From positions 62,001 through 126,000 of the forward strand of contig CAYLWO010000001.1 of assembly GCA_964387285.1 (NCBI GenBank): a DNA stretch of 64,000 nt, in the 5' to 3' direction. The translations under genes were made by a program, and so were the position numbers. Positions 8,281-17,027 of this stretch are shown here, piece by piece. Source of the stretch: Anaerohabitans sp964387285 (GTDB taxonomy: Bacteria > Zhuqueibacterota > Zhuqueibacteria > Residuimicrobiales > Residuimicrobiaceae). The notes below the pieces were generated by a model, which saw nothing but the letters and a program-made list of their open reading frames with translations, was not told where the DNA came from and did not search any database. Each line of letters starts with the position of its first letter. Within the stretch, counting starts at the first letter, position 1.

Positions 8281-10673
8281 GATTGTTCTTTATCCAAATA
8301 TACAAATCCGATCGTACCGTCCAGCACGATGTGCTGACCCTGTTTGATCACATGTGTGGCGTTATGTACACTGGTGACCGCCGGCACGCCGAATTCACGG
8401 GCCAGTATGGAAGCATGGGAAAGCACGCCGCCTACTTCCAGAATCAATCCGGAGACCAGATGAAACACCGGCGTCCAGGCCGGATCTATGCAATGGGCAA
8501 CGAGAATAGCATCTTTTTTTGCGGACAAAGCTTCTTCATAGGAACCGGCAATATGCGCAAATCCTTCAACTCTGCCCTGCGAAACAGCGACGCCGGCCAG
8601 GGTTCGCGTCTTTATATCTGTAGGCAAACCGGGATCTTGCGTAATGACATGTGACCAGGCCGCGTAGGTCTTTTTTCGATTATTGATACGAGTTTCCAAA
8701 TCCCATCGTCCCTGCAGCTGCTGCGTTAATTCAGAACAGGTTAGATAAAAAATATCATTCGGCTGTTGTAACACTCCTTGTTCAACCATTTGTTCAGCCA
8801 TCTGCAAAAGCAGCTGCCGACTGGCAGCGAGAATACGATGCCAGAGATCACGTTGGTTTTCCCGCAATAAGGTGAAATTTTGTGCGCGGGTCAGCAGATA
8901 AGAAAAAATGGCGCAATGAATTCTCCCCCATCGTTTTCGTAAAAGCGTTCGGCATTTTTGTTCTGCCGCCTCTCTCTCCTTCTGCGCAAATGGCAATCCT
9001 GTATGAGTATCGTTGCCGGATATCCGGATCTGTCGGGCGAATGCCATCATGGACTCTCTGGACTCGGCCCAGGTCGGCATGCTGATGTCCAGACTTTCAC
9101 AACGGTGACCATATGCCGAAAAATATTCGTCCCATGCCGCCCTTTCCAGTTTTACATCGTCAAAGCCTTTTGCCAGTTCAGCAAGTCGCTGATTTGCCAG
9201 TACGGTTTGATTATTGGCTATGCCGGTTAAAAGTTTATGGGTTAAATCAACTCCGTTCACCTTATCGATAAAAAAAGTGACGTATTTAAGCAGCAACTCG
9301 TAATACAAATCGGCAAATGTGATGCTCCAGCGATGCAAAGACAGAAACTGATCACTTAACCCAATAGTTTGGTCTAATAGATGTAACCTGCCCATATCAG
9401 GGGATATGGTGCATAATACTTTATTTATTGCTTTAAGCTGGCTGAGACAGGTATTATTGAAAACACGCCATTTGTGCAAATGGAAAAAAGGCAGCCAGTC
9501 AAGATTTTTACATAGTAAACGGGTAAACAGGTACGGCAAAGCCGCCAGGAGGTTGCGCCACCATACGTATGATAAACGATCGAGCAAAAGTTCTGCTTTT
9601 TTGTCTTGTGAGACAAACCGGGGTGGAATGACCGAGTATATTTTTTGAATGACGTGCAAGCGAACTGCGGGATATCCGCAGAATAGGTTGACAATTTGAG
9701 GCGCTTTGGCTAGAAAATCTTCGCCGAGAAACCACAGAGGATCGCGAAAAGCATTTTTTTCTATCAATTTGCCAATGAGGCTCCATCCCATCGGCGACAT
9801 GGGAGTGGAGAATCGTTCGCTAAAAAAATAGCTGGTATATTCACGTCCGAAACCATCAAAATGAATGTGACTCGAACGGGCGGCTGCTGTGATGGGACGA
9901 GTTTGTAAAATCCACAAACGATGATCAGCATCAATAGCCCACTCAATATCCTGCGGCTCGCGGTTCAAAGCCTCAATTTTTTCTGCAATCCGGGCCAGTT
10001 CGGACAACAGAGCCTGATAGGCCGGTTTGGAAAGAGGGCCTGAAGGTCCCAACGCATCAGTTCTCTGAATTGCACGATCCAGGCGAATACGAAAAGGTTC
10101 CATGCTGCCCTGCATGAGCTGTTCGTTGGAAGCGGCGACATATTCAATCAACATCTCCCGACCAGCTCGCAACGGATTTTTTGTAAACAAAACGCCGCTG
10201 AATATCGGTTGCACCATGCTCTGCAGAATAACCGCCATAGCATTTGCATGATTTGAACTTTTTCCAGGATAGTGTTGTAAAGACAGTGCGGAAGCGGACT
10301 GAAATACGGCGTAGAGTGCATCAACAATTTGATCCGGCTCGGATAAATTTAGAAACGATTGAAACTGACCGGCAAACGAGTAACGCAGGGAATCTTCCGC
10401 GCGAGCGGAAGAGCGAACCGCAATCGACCGCGAATGGGTGTTCTGTGCGGTAAAGCTATTGATAATAGGGGCCAGTTTCTGCTTTAAATCCGAGCGGGAA
10501 TCGTCATCCCTGTTCTGTAGATATTTTTGACAGGTATAAACCGGCAGAACGTGAAATTCAGGCACCGGCACGCCGTTTCGTTTCAAATCGCCCAGACGCG
10601 CAGCTTTATTGCCGACCCATTTTAACTGTCGAGATGAAAGATTTACAGCTGGAATACTCCAGGGCCTAGGCAT
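8277..10673 (-). CDS. Rifampicin phosphotransferase / PEP synthase-like enzyme
   Basis: A 798-residue protein in three parts. Residues 1 to ~265 form a PEP/pyruvate-kinase-type ATP-grasp domain (VGNKAARLGDL, SIAVRSSARAEDS, IEWAIDADHRLWILQTRPI). Residues ~270-680 form a long helical substrate domain with the RPH-like stretch RENQRDLWHRIL and DIFYLTCSEL. The C-terminal swivelling domain has catalytic His753 in GGVLSHASILAREFGVPAV. The C-terminal TIM barrel of true PEP synthase is absent, so the layout matches rifampicin phosphotransferase, which adds the beta-phosphate of ATP to a small molecule and yields AMP and phosphate. The position between three UroD-like genes and mrfA says nothing obvious about antibiotics, so the substrate is open. 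It overlaps the UroD-like gene before it by 8 bp. Confidence 0.8.
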   Translation of the reverse strand: MPRPWSIPAVNLSSRQLKWVGNKAARLGDLKRNGVPVPEFHVLPVYTCQKYLQNRDDDSRSDLKQKLAPIINSFTAQNTHSRSIAVRSSARAEDSLRYSFAGQFQSFLNLSEPDQIVDALYAVFQSASALSLQHYPGKSSNHANAMAVILQSMVQPIFSGVLFTKNPLRAGREMLIEYVAASNEQLMQGSMEPFRIRLDRAIQRTDALGPSGPLSKPAYQALLSELARIAEKIEALNREPQDIEWAIDADHRLWILQTRPITAAARSSHIHFDGFGREYTSYFFSERFSTPMSPMGWSLIGKLIEKNAFRDPLWFLGEDFLAKAPQIVNLFCGYPAVRLHVIQKIYSVIPPRFVSQDKKAELLLDRLSYVWWRNLLAALPYLFTRLLCKNLDWLPFFHLHKWRVFNNTCLSQLKAINKVLCTISPDMGRLHLLDQTIGLSDQFLSLHRWSITFADLYYELLLKYVTFFIDKVNGVDLTHKLLTGIANNQTVLANQRLAELAKGFDDVKLERAAWDEYFSAYGHRCESLDISMPTWAESRESMMAFARQIRISGNDTHTGLPFAQKEREAAEQKCRTLLRKRWGRIHCAIFSYLLTRAQNFTLLRENQRDLWHRILAASRQLLLQMAEQMVEQGVLQQPNDIFYLTCSELTQQLQGRWDLETRINNRKKTYAAWSHVITQDPGLPTDIKTRTLAGVAVSQGRVEGFAHIAGSYEEALSAKKDAILVAHCIDPAWTPVFHLVSGLILEVGGVLSHASILAREFGVPAVTSVHNATHVIKQGQHIVLDGTIGFVYLDKEQS

Positions 10674-11646
10674 GATGACGGCAAAGCTCGCTTATTAAAA
10701 AAACATTTTCTGGGTTGGTTTCATAGGGCAGAACGCCTGTACCGATACACACCCGTTTCCTGTTCTTTGCCAGCGCCGACACACGGTCAAGTTCCTGCGT
10801 GATCTCTGCCCTATTTGCTCCGGCAACGACGCGGGACTGCATATTAATGCGCACCATCACGTGCGGATACTTTTCCATGTTCGTCATAAAAAGCGATTGA
10901 TTGGTTTCAGCCGGACAGATCAGATAACCGGCGCCGACTGCGACCAAATCATCGACAATCAGGGCGGTATCGCCGCCCATGATTAAAGCCGGCGCTGAGC
11001 CTTGCATTGTTGCGACGGTCTTGACCAGAGATAAAAGCGCCGGCAGTTCAATTTGACGAAAAAGTCGAGGTGCGAGCAAAGGCGGAGTGGCCGCAGATTC
11101 AAAAAGCGTGCTTTGCAGATTGGCTTCGTGAATAGCGGTCAGGAAATCTTTTTGTTGTGCAGCCAAATGAGCCAATGCCTCTTTTACGGTCTCTGCTTCG
11201 GTCAGAATCGCCATTAATAAAGATTCGAAACCCAGCAGCAGGGAGGCCATGGAGAACGGACCGCTTACCGGAATGCGTATATCAGCTTGCGGAAACAGCT
11301 TTTTCAGTTCTTTGCCGGCGTTTATCAGCATCGGCAAACGACCATGTCGCGATGGATCCAGGGGCGGCAATGATAACAACTGCTCCGGTGTGTCGAGGAG
11401 CGGTTGCATGATCGTCGGTATGTCATTGCCCGATGCCGGATGCACGGTTGCGCCATACGCTTCTGCTTCCGGATTATAGATATCGATGCCAACCGTAATC
11501 GGCGTATGCTGATATTTATGAAAAGCTGCGGCATGCGCCTGCACCAACAGGTTTTGATCGCGCGACACCTGCCAGGGCGTTTTTTGAATGACCGCAGCTG
11601 CATGTTCATAAATGGCCGGTTGAAAAAATAAAACCTGATCCCGCAT
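10666..11646 (-). CDS. UroD-like protein (methyltransferase superfamily), third of a tandem trio
   Basis: A 326-residue predicted TIM-barrel protein of the uroporphyrinogen decarboxylase/MtaA superfamily, about the usual length. The C-terminal stretch GTGVLPYETNPENV is the recognisable family signature. The PDR-x-P loop near the N-terminus that its two neighbours keep is missing. The His-x-Cys and late Cys ligands of Zn-dependent MtaA/CmuA-type methyltransferases are also not seen: the expected positions read MGGDT and IGTGV. It is the most divergent of the trio. I chose the ATG at 11646, which shares its A with the preceding stop (TGATG); a TTG one codon earlier is possible. Substrate unknown. 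Confidence 0.78.
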   Translation of the reverse strand: MRDQVLFFQPAIYEHAAAVIQKTPWQVSRDQNLLVQAHAAAFHKYQHTPITVGIDIYNPEAEAYGATVHPASGNDIPTIMQPLLDTPEQLLSLPPLDPSRHGRLPMLINAGKELKKLFPQADIRIPVSGPFSMASLLLGFESLLMAILTEAETVKEALAHLAAQQKDFLTAIHEANLQSTLFESAATPPLLAPRLFRQIELPALLSLVKTVATMQGSAPALIMGGDTALIVDDLVAVGAGYLICPAETNQSLFMTNMEKYPHVMVRINMQSRVVAGANRAEITQELDRVSALAKNRKRVCIGTGVLPYETNPENVFLISELCRHHA

Positions 11647-12785
11647 CAATAATCCCGTGTTTTATGATATTCGTCAAGCATAGCCATATAGTTATCGTAC
11701 TTGACGCCCACGGCAATCGAGTGGCTGGCGCCGAGAATAAAACGGCTTCCAGCTTTGGCAGCCAGCATGGCCTGACGCACGTCGCGACGAACATCCTCCG
11801 GCGTACCGTTGATTAAATTTTCAACGTTAACGCCGCCCCAAAGGGTGATGCGATCTCCATAACCCTTTTTTACGCGCGCCAGATCCATTCCTGCACTGGC
11901 TTGAATGGACTGATAAGCATCGTAGCCGATTTCAATAAAATAATCCAACAAGCTCCAGATATTTCCGCAACAATGTTTCAGCACCTTTTGGCCATAGGTA
12001 GATTTAACATGTTGAACTCGCTCGCGATTGATCGTCACAAAATAGTCATTAAACATATTAGGGCTGATGAACGGTCCGGAATTATAGGCAAAATCATGTC
12101 CCCACAAAACAGCGTCCGATTTTGGGTGAATCCAACGTTGATCCGCCAGAGCATATTGTTTGTAATAAAAGCGGGCGGCTTTGGCTACCAATTCCGGATC
12201 TTCGATAAGGGTCATCATGCCGTTTTCCATGCCGCCTAATAAGATAATGCCGATCTCTCCTCCCGAAGGTCCGCAAATATATTTATCGTCGCTAAAGGTA
12301 TTGATGACGCTGTCCAAAATTCTCCAGGAGCGCGGATCGATTTCGGGCATGACCGGTTCCTGTTCAAACTCTTCGTGGCGAAACACCCGGGCGGATAAAA
12401 CCGGGTCATGCACACAGGTGATGTCAGCCGTGAAATCAGAATACTTGAAGATGCGGCCCTGTCGGTCTTCCCAGGTGTTATCTGCGATGCGTTTGGGCGC
12501 CGGTTCATCACTCGGCAAAGGTATTTCAAAAGTGGCCATGGGAAATGTAATGATATCCAGGTCCAGTTTACGATGCAGCGCGATGTGATCTTCCAGATAA
12601 CTGTCGGCCACCTCATCGTGGCGCCCTTCCCAAAAAGCGATCTGCGACTTGGCTTTGGCGCGTAGATAAGTCTCATGACCGAGTATCTTTTCAACCGTAT
12701 CAAAATCAACGGCAAATTCGGCCAGCGGTACGCGATCCGGCACAACGCCCTGCAACGTCAAACTCACCCGTTCCTTTGAAGTCAT
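11646..12785 (-). CDS. UroD-like protein, second of a tandem trio
   Basis: A 379-residue UroD/MtaA-superfamily protein. The N-terminus has the family opening KERVSLTLQGVVPDRVPL. The core has VLWGHDFAYNSGPFISP (substrate-entry loop region) and VLKHCCGNIWSLLDYFIEIG, which keeps a Cys where MtaA-type enzymes have His-x-Cys. A late GASHSIAVGVKYDNY segment replaces the Cys-containing C-terminal motif. Features of true HemE are not evident, so porphyrin decarboxylation is unlikely. ATGA overlaps with the upstream family member and a TGATG junction downstream argue that the three products are made together. Function is unassigned; corrinoid- or C1-linked chemistry is only a family-based possibility. 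Confidence 0.8.
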   Translation of the reverse strand: MTSKERVSLTLQGVVPDRVPLAEFAVDFDTVEKILGHETYLRAKAKSQIAFWEGRHDEVADSYLEDHIALHRKLDLDIITFPMATFEIPLPSDEPAPKRIADNTWEDRQGRIFKYSDFTADITCVHDPVLSARVFRHEEFEQEPVMPEIDPRSWRILDSVINTFSDDKYICGPSGGEIGIILLGGMENGMMTLIEDPELVAKAARFYYKQYALADQRWIHPKSDAVLWGHDFAYNSGPFISPNMFNDYFVTINRERVQHVKSTYGQKVLKHCCGNIWSLLDYFIEIGYDAYQSIQASAGMDLARVKKGYGDRITLWGGVNVENLINGTPEDVRRDVRQAMLAAKAGSRFILGASHSIAVGVKYDNYMAMLDEYHKTRDY

Positions 12786-13855
12786 TTATACCATCCGTAT
12801 TTTTGCGCCGCGTCGTACATGGCTACTACATTCTCTGTTGGAGAATTATCCTGGATCTCATGCGTCGGCGCCATGGCATAACCGCCGCCGGGCATCATGA
12901 TTTCCAGAGTCCGCCGCACCGTCTCTTTCACCTCGGCGCTTGTGCCAAAGGCCAGTTCTCCGGCCGTGGAAATCATGCCGTGAAAGCCAAGCCGGCTGCC
13001 GTATTTATCCTTTAGAAAAGCAGGCGCCATATTTTCAGCTTCCGGCTGCAAGGTGTCCACAACCTGAATGCCCATATCGATAAAATCGTCAAAGGCCCAA
13101 CTGCTGGAACCGCAGGAATGAATCATGACCGGGATATTATAGCCGGCAGCGAGATCGACGAATTTCTGATGGCGGGGGCGCAGATGTTTGCGATACAACT
13201 CTAAACTGATGGTCGGTCCGCGTTGCGTGCCCAGGTCCTCCCCGAGCCATAACAGATCAATGAGGCCGTTGCCGGCTGCCAGAGTGCGTTCCATAATTTC
13301 CAGCCAAAGCCTGGTGCTGCGATCGATCAACAGCAGTCCGGCCGGATCATCCAACATGAGGTCCACCAGTGTTTGCTCCATGGTGCGCAGCATGCCGGTT
13401 GAATTGATAATATCGCCGACGCCCGGATTGCCAATGACCACGCAATACTCTTTATACTTTTTTGCTAAAATCGGAATTAAAGAGTAGTCATAGTCATCTG
13501 CAGACGGCAACCGCCAATTGGCCACGGTGTCGACGTCAGCGGTTTGCAACGGCCAGGCGCAATAGTCCCAATACCCGCCCCAGTCATGCTGCACCCAGCG
13601 TCGATGACGGCCAAAGTTATCAACGGTTACTCCCGGCAGATCCTGGTACAGTTTGGGCCCGACATAAGGCGCCTCGATGGTACGAAAATCCACACCCAAT
13701 TTTTGCCGCAAACTTTCATCATCGTGGTGTGCGATGCCATAATAACTTTTCAGGCGCCGATCAATGGCCGGATTAGACAGATAATTGACAGGAATACGAT
13801 CCGGAATTTCATGATGAAAAGCAGTCAGGACGCGTTCTTTTGGTTTCATTTTCAT
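12782..13855 (-). CDS. UroD-like protein, first gene of the overlapping operon
   Basis: A 357-residue UroD/MtaA-superfamily protein. It has KERVLTAFHHEIPDRIPVNY at the N-terminus and DLLWLGEDLGTQRGPTIS in the middle. IMIHSCGSSSWAFDDFIDMG carries a His-x-Cys pair as in Zn-dependent corrinoid methyltransferases. The C-terminal APTHEIQDNSPTENV lacks the second Cys of that site. Start choice: ATG at 13855, with a second in-frame ATG two codons later equally possible; neither has a strong ribosome-binding site. It heads the minus-strand operon, so the promoter should lie in 13856-14025, where I could not pick a convincing one. Confidence 0.82.
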   Translation of the reverse strand: MKMKPKERVLTAFHHEIPDRIPVNYLSNPAIDRRLKSYYGIAHHDDESLRQKLGVDFRTIEAPYVGPKLYQDLPGVTVDNFGRHRRWVQHDWGGYWDYCAWPLQTADVDTVANWRLPSADDYDYSLIPILAKKYKEYCVVIGNPGVGDIINSTGMLRTMEQTLVDLMLDDPAGLLLIDRSTRLWLEIMERTLAAGNGLIDLLWLGEDLGTQRGPTISLELYRKHLRPRHQKFVDLAAGYNIPVMIHSCGSSSWAFDDFIDMGIQVVDTLQPEAENMAPAFLKDKYGSRLGFHGMISTAGELAFGTSAEVKETVRRTLEIMMPGGGYAMAPTHEIQDNSPTENVVAMYDAAQKYGWYK

Positions 13856-14025
13856 ATGTGAAATTAAGAAAAGATGAGGTAAAAAAAAAGCGTTTCTTTT
13901 ACAATAGATTGTCTTTAACCGGATTTACGCTAAAACAGCTTTGGGAGTCCCGGATGCAATTATTGGCGGATTTGAAAAAGTGAAAGTCTGCATAAAAAGA
14001 AACAGGCCGAATAGTCAATAAAATA

Positions 14026-14049
14026 AAACCGGGGCGCTTGCCCCGGTTT
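14026..14049 (-). terminator. Intrinsic terminator of the DUF4397 gene
   Basis: A perfect 10-bp stem (AAACCGGGGC with GCCCCGGTTT) closes a 4-base loop. On the minus strand it is followed by TATTTTATT. It lies 12 bases after the stop of the DUF4397 gene. This separates that gene from the UroD-like operon; the remaining 170 bases to 13855 hold no gene. Confidence 0.85.
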
Positions 14050-14061
14050 CAGATCGAGTGG

Positions 14062-15849
14062 TTATTTTATGAGGGTCATTATTCGGGTTTCGACATAATC
14101 ACCCGCTTCCAAACGGAAATAGTAATTACCTGAGGACAGGCCGGCAGCATTAAATTTGAATTCATGTTTGCCGGCAGTCATAACGCCGCGCGCCAACTCG
14201 GCAACCTGTCGTCCCAATATGTCAAAAACTCGCAACGAGACCGGTCCCTCCTGCTGTAAAGCGAAGGCAATGGTCGTAGCGGGATTGAACGGATTGGGAT
14301 AGTTGCCGAACAATTCGGTTTCCACAGACGCCAGGATCGTTGCGGACTCTTGCATTTGCTCGGTCGATTTTGCCAACGGCGCCAGAACAGACAATGGTAC
14401 AACGTTCCCATCCGGAAATGCCAGATAAAGTCCGACCAACGGACCATTTTGGTTGTTATTCGGAAAAATAAATCCGGACGCGAACAACACCCCGACCTGG
14501 CCGACCAAATCGGCTATATCCAATTTATACGTGAAACGAAAGGGCGACGGCTGAGCTGCCGTCTCGATGCTCATTTCGTACACCCTGGGGAAAAGCGGTT
14601 TATAGCCGTTGAATTTTCCGTAGGCCAGACCATTGAGCAGTGTTTTATCATTACCCTTGAATTCATAATCTACTTTGACGGCCGGGCCATCGGTTACACC
14701 GTGAAACACATCGAATTCAAAATGCTTTTTCCAGCTAGCTACCTCACGCGCGTTTTTTTGCGTGTACCAACTCAACAGAGTCGACTTTTTATCCGGATTC
14801 GGAGCAAAAGCAGTGGAATCAAGAACGCCGTTCACGATGGAAACATAGGAATCGCCCGCCAGGAGCATTATTGGAAATTCGTGAATAACCTCAGCGGCAG
14901 ATGCGCTCGAATGAGGAGCTAATCCCAAACTCAGGGTGTCATTGCCTGGAACATTCAGAAAGGCCGTTGCCGTGCGAAAGTCCATATTGTCTTTTATTAA
15001 AGCGCCATCAAGGTACAAATCAACTTGCGCCAGTTGCGGATCCGCGCTGTTATGAATGAATTGCACTCTACTCTGTGTCAGATTGCCGAACGCAATGACA
15101 TCGCCGTTTAAATTCGCCATGCATAAGCGCAAGGTTCTTTTTGTCATTCCTGTTGGCGGATTGATGAATCCGGATGTAAAGACCAGAGTGGTCTGACCGG
15201 CTAATTTCCAAAAACCGCCACGAGCGGTGATTTCCGGACAGTTTTTATCCGGCGCGACCATGATGTCCAAAATAGCCCAACCATTTTGTGGAACCGAGAA
15301 ATAATCTGCCGTAATATCGCTATAGCTCAAATTATTCACCACATTCGCGTGATCTCGATAGACAATGTTAATAGCCGGAGCATCGGGCGTGCCATTGAAT
15401 GAAAATATATCGACAAGAGCCGGATTAATGCTGTACTCACGCGCCAGGGGTGTTATGAACAGAGAAAATTTGGTGCTCTTGCCGTGCGGATTCGCAGGAA
15501 ATCGCGTGGTATCGCCTACGCCGCAAAAAAGAGCAATATAACTTTGACCAGCCAAAAAATTGGCAGTATAGGTGAACCATGCTTGCGAAACATCGGTACT
15601 GGTGCCGGAGGCAATGGCAATCTGCACTGCAATACCGGCTGGTATTTCCATGTACGGAGTAGCTCGCCGAAAATGCAGACTGTTGACAAAAAGAGCGCCG
15701 TTGACATAAATGTCGGCGGAATCAGCGATGGGATCCGGAGCATTATTGATCCATTGAATGCGCGCCAAATCGGCAATCTGACCTGGCGCCTGGATAACGG
15801 TCAATCCTATCACCAGGATTATCGAGTATAACAAGTATTTGCGATTCAT
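14062..15849 (-). CDS. Secreted DUF4397 protein with C-terminal type IX-like sorting domain
   Basis: A 595-residue exported protein. A signal peptide (NRKYLLYSIILVIGLTVIQA) is followed by two repeats of a DUF4397-type beta domain, beginning IQWINNAPDPIADSADIYVNG and VQFIHNSADPQLAQVDLYLDG. About 85 C-terminal residues then match the sorting/por-secretion family (NYPNPFNPATTIAFAL, VFDILGRQVAELARG, GNYYFRLEAG). In FCB-group bacteria this tail directs proteins to the cell surface or outside by type IX secretion. The start is the ATG at 15849, preceded by GGAGGAAAGGTC; an upstream ATG (15897) has no such site. It stands alone with its own promoter and terminator. Role unknown, perhaps adhesion or surface structure. 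Confidence 0.85.
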   Translation of the reverse strand: MNRKYLLYSIILVIGLTVIQAPGQIADLARIQWINNAPDPIADSADIYVNGALFVNSLHFRRATPYMEIPAGIAVQIAIASGTSTDVSQAWFTYTANFLAGQSYIALFCGVGDTTRFPANPHGKSTKFSLFITPLAREYSINPALVDIFSFNGTPDAPAINIVYRDHANVVNNLSYSDITADYFSVPQNGWAILDIMVAPDKNCPEITARGGFWKLAGQTTLVFTSGFINPPTGMTKRTLRLCMANLNGDVIAFGNLTQSRVQFIHNSADPQLAQVDLYLDGALIKDNMDFRTATAFLNVPGNDTLSLGLAPHSSASAAEVIHEFPIMLLAGDSYVSIVNGVLDSTAFAPNPDKKSTLLSWYTQKNAREVASWKKHFEFDVFHGVTDGPAVKVDYEFKGNDKTLLNGLAYGKFNGYKPLFPRVYEMSIETAAQPSPFRFTYKLDIADLVGQVGVLFASGFIFPNNNQNGPLVGLYLAFPDGNVVPLSVLAPLAKSTEQMQESATILASVETELFGNYPNPFNPATTIAFALQQEGPVSLRVFDILGRQVAELARGVMTAGKHEFKFNAAGLSSGNYYFRLEAGDYVETRIMTLIK

Positions 15850-15904
15850 GACCTTTCCTCCAATCATATAAGGTGGAATCGATAAATTACCATTCACCGT
15901 TTTT

Positions 15905-15934
15905 ATTATACACGCAAAAGATCGAAAATGCCGA
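15905..15934 (-). promoter_or_regulatory. Candidate sigma-70-type promoter for the DUF4397 gene
   Basis: On the minus strand a perfect TATAAT (15910-15905) lies 18 bases after TCGGCA (15934-15929), a 4 of 6 match to TTGACA. Transcription would start near 15898, giving a leader of about 50 bases to the ATG at 15849. The rest of the 280-base gap to the pseudogene shows no gene. Confidence 0.45.
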
Positions 15935-16128
15935 AACAGAATTTTTGCATATTACCAGTTTATCTGCCTGTAAAGTAGTATCAAAAATTATGCCAGGTAG
16001 TTTTAAAATTGACATTCTGTTTTTAAATAGGTTATGCAGTTTATTTTTATAGTGGTTGTTGCAGCATTTCAAAATGCAATGACAGTGTTCAAAATTGAAA
16101 TAGGCGACTTGGCGCTGATGGCGCATCT

Positions 16129-16921
16129 TCACTGTAAAGTAAACAAGCACGACAGGTAGTTGCCAAATTTTTCATATTTTTTTCGCAATTCTGCAACAGT
16201 ATCTAAAATCATTGTGATATTTTCATCACGTACTTGTTCGTCCATATTTATGCAACCTACTCCGGTAAGCCAGGGATTTCCTGAATCACTGACAAGCTTG
16301 CTAATCGTGTCGTGGATTTGACAGCCGGGGAGATTGCATGATGATTTCGACCGGACTTGACCGTATATTTAAAAAAGTATTTGGAAGAAAGGAGCGCAGG
16401 CGCGATATGTCGCCGCCCCAACCGAAATCCAGGAAATCTAGATGGGGAATTTTTGCATAGATTTCAGCATAGCGATGCGGATCAGCGCCGCAATAATAAA
16501 TGCCATAAGGACGATAACGTTCGCTCCACTTCAGGTCGAAAACGAATAGAAATTTTTCATAATCCCTGACCGAGCGCATCGTATGAGAACATTCAGAATG
16601 GAGGTACACAGGAGCAGCGAAATGACGAAAGATTACATCCTTTGGAATAAACAGATAAGCGGGAATGCTGGAATACGGGTCTGCTGTATAAACAATTTTT
16701 TTGCGAACATATTTTTCGGTTTCCGCCTCTTCGACTAGATTTATCTCTAACGGCAGATCGCCGTCCGGCCTGTTTCCTAAACAGGCGATAAATTTTTTTC
16801 TGAATCGTTTTTGCTACAGGTCGAACTCTTTCAGCGAGCTAGCCTTAAACGTCAGAGCCGGCTCAAGCCTCTGGTATCGTTCCTGCCAATATCTCAGACA
16901 TGAAAATTCGTGTGGAACCAT
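16129..16921 (-). pseudogene. Decayed chimera: alpha/beta-hydrolase head joined to a UroD-like tail
   Basis: Reading the minus strand from ATG 16921 (the frame is open to about 17018) gives an esterase-family N-terminus (FSCLRYWQERYQRLEPAL, later RKKIVYTADPYSSIPAYLFI). An in-frame TAG at 16816-16814 falls where a Trp is expected. Near 16640 the same frame passes into a different family, a UroD-like tail (YGIYYCGADPHRYAEIYAKI, FLDFGWGGDISRLRSFLPNT, FLNIRSSPVEII). At a run of four G (plus strand 16327-16330) the frame shifts by one. Removing one base restores the tail: DTISKLVSDSGNPWLTGVGC, INMDEQVRDENITMILDTVA, stop at 16131-16129. One nonsense codon, one frameshift and an internal fusion make this a remnant of two former neighbours. 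Confidence 0.8.
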
Positions 16922-17027
16922 TGGTTTTCCTTTTGATTCGGGTACGGTATCAAGGTTTGTTGATAGATCACCATAAAAACTCGTGTGAGTTTGACCATTT
17001 TTCCAGCAATAGAATTTTTAACCATGT

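Noticed and set aside
10666..13855. True uroporphyrinogen decarboxylase (hemE)
   Set aside because: The three proteins are divergent paralogues lacking the HemE signature residues and are not near heme genes.
15887..16150. An 87-residue minus-strand frame in the DUF4397 leader
   Set aside because: It overlaps the candidate promoter and pseudogene tail, has unusual composition and no family features.
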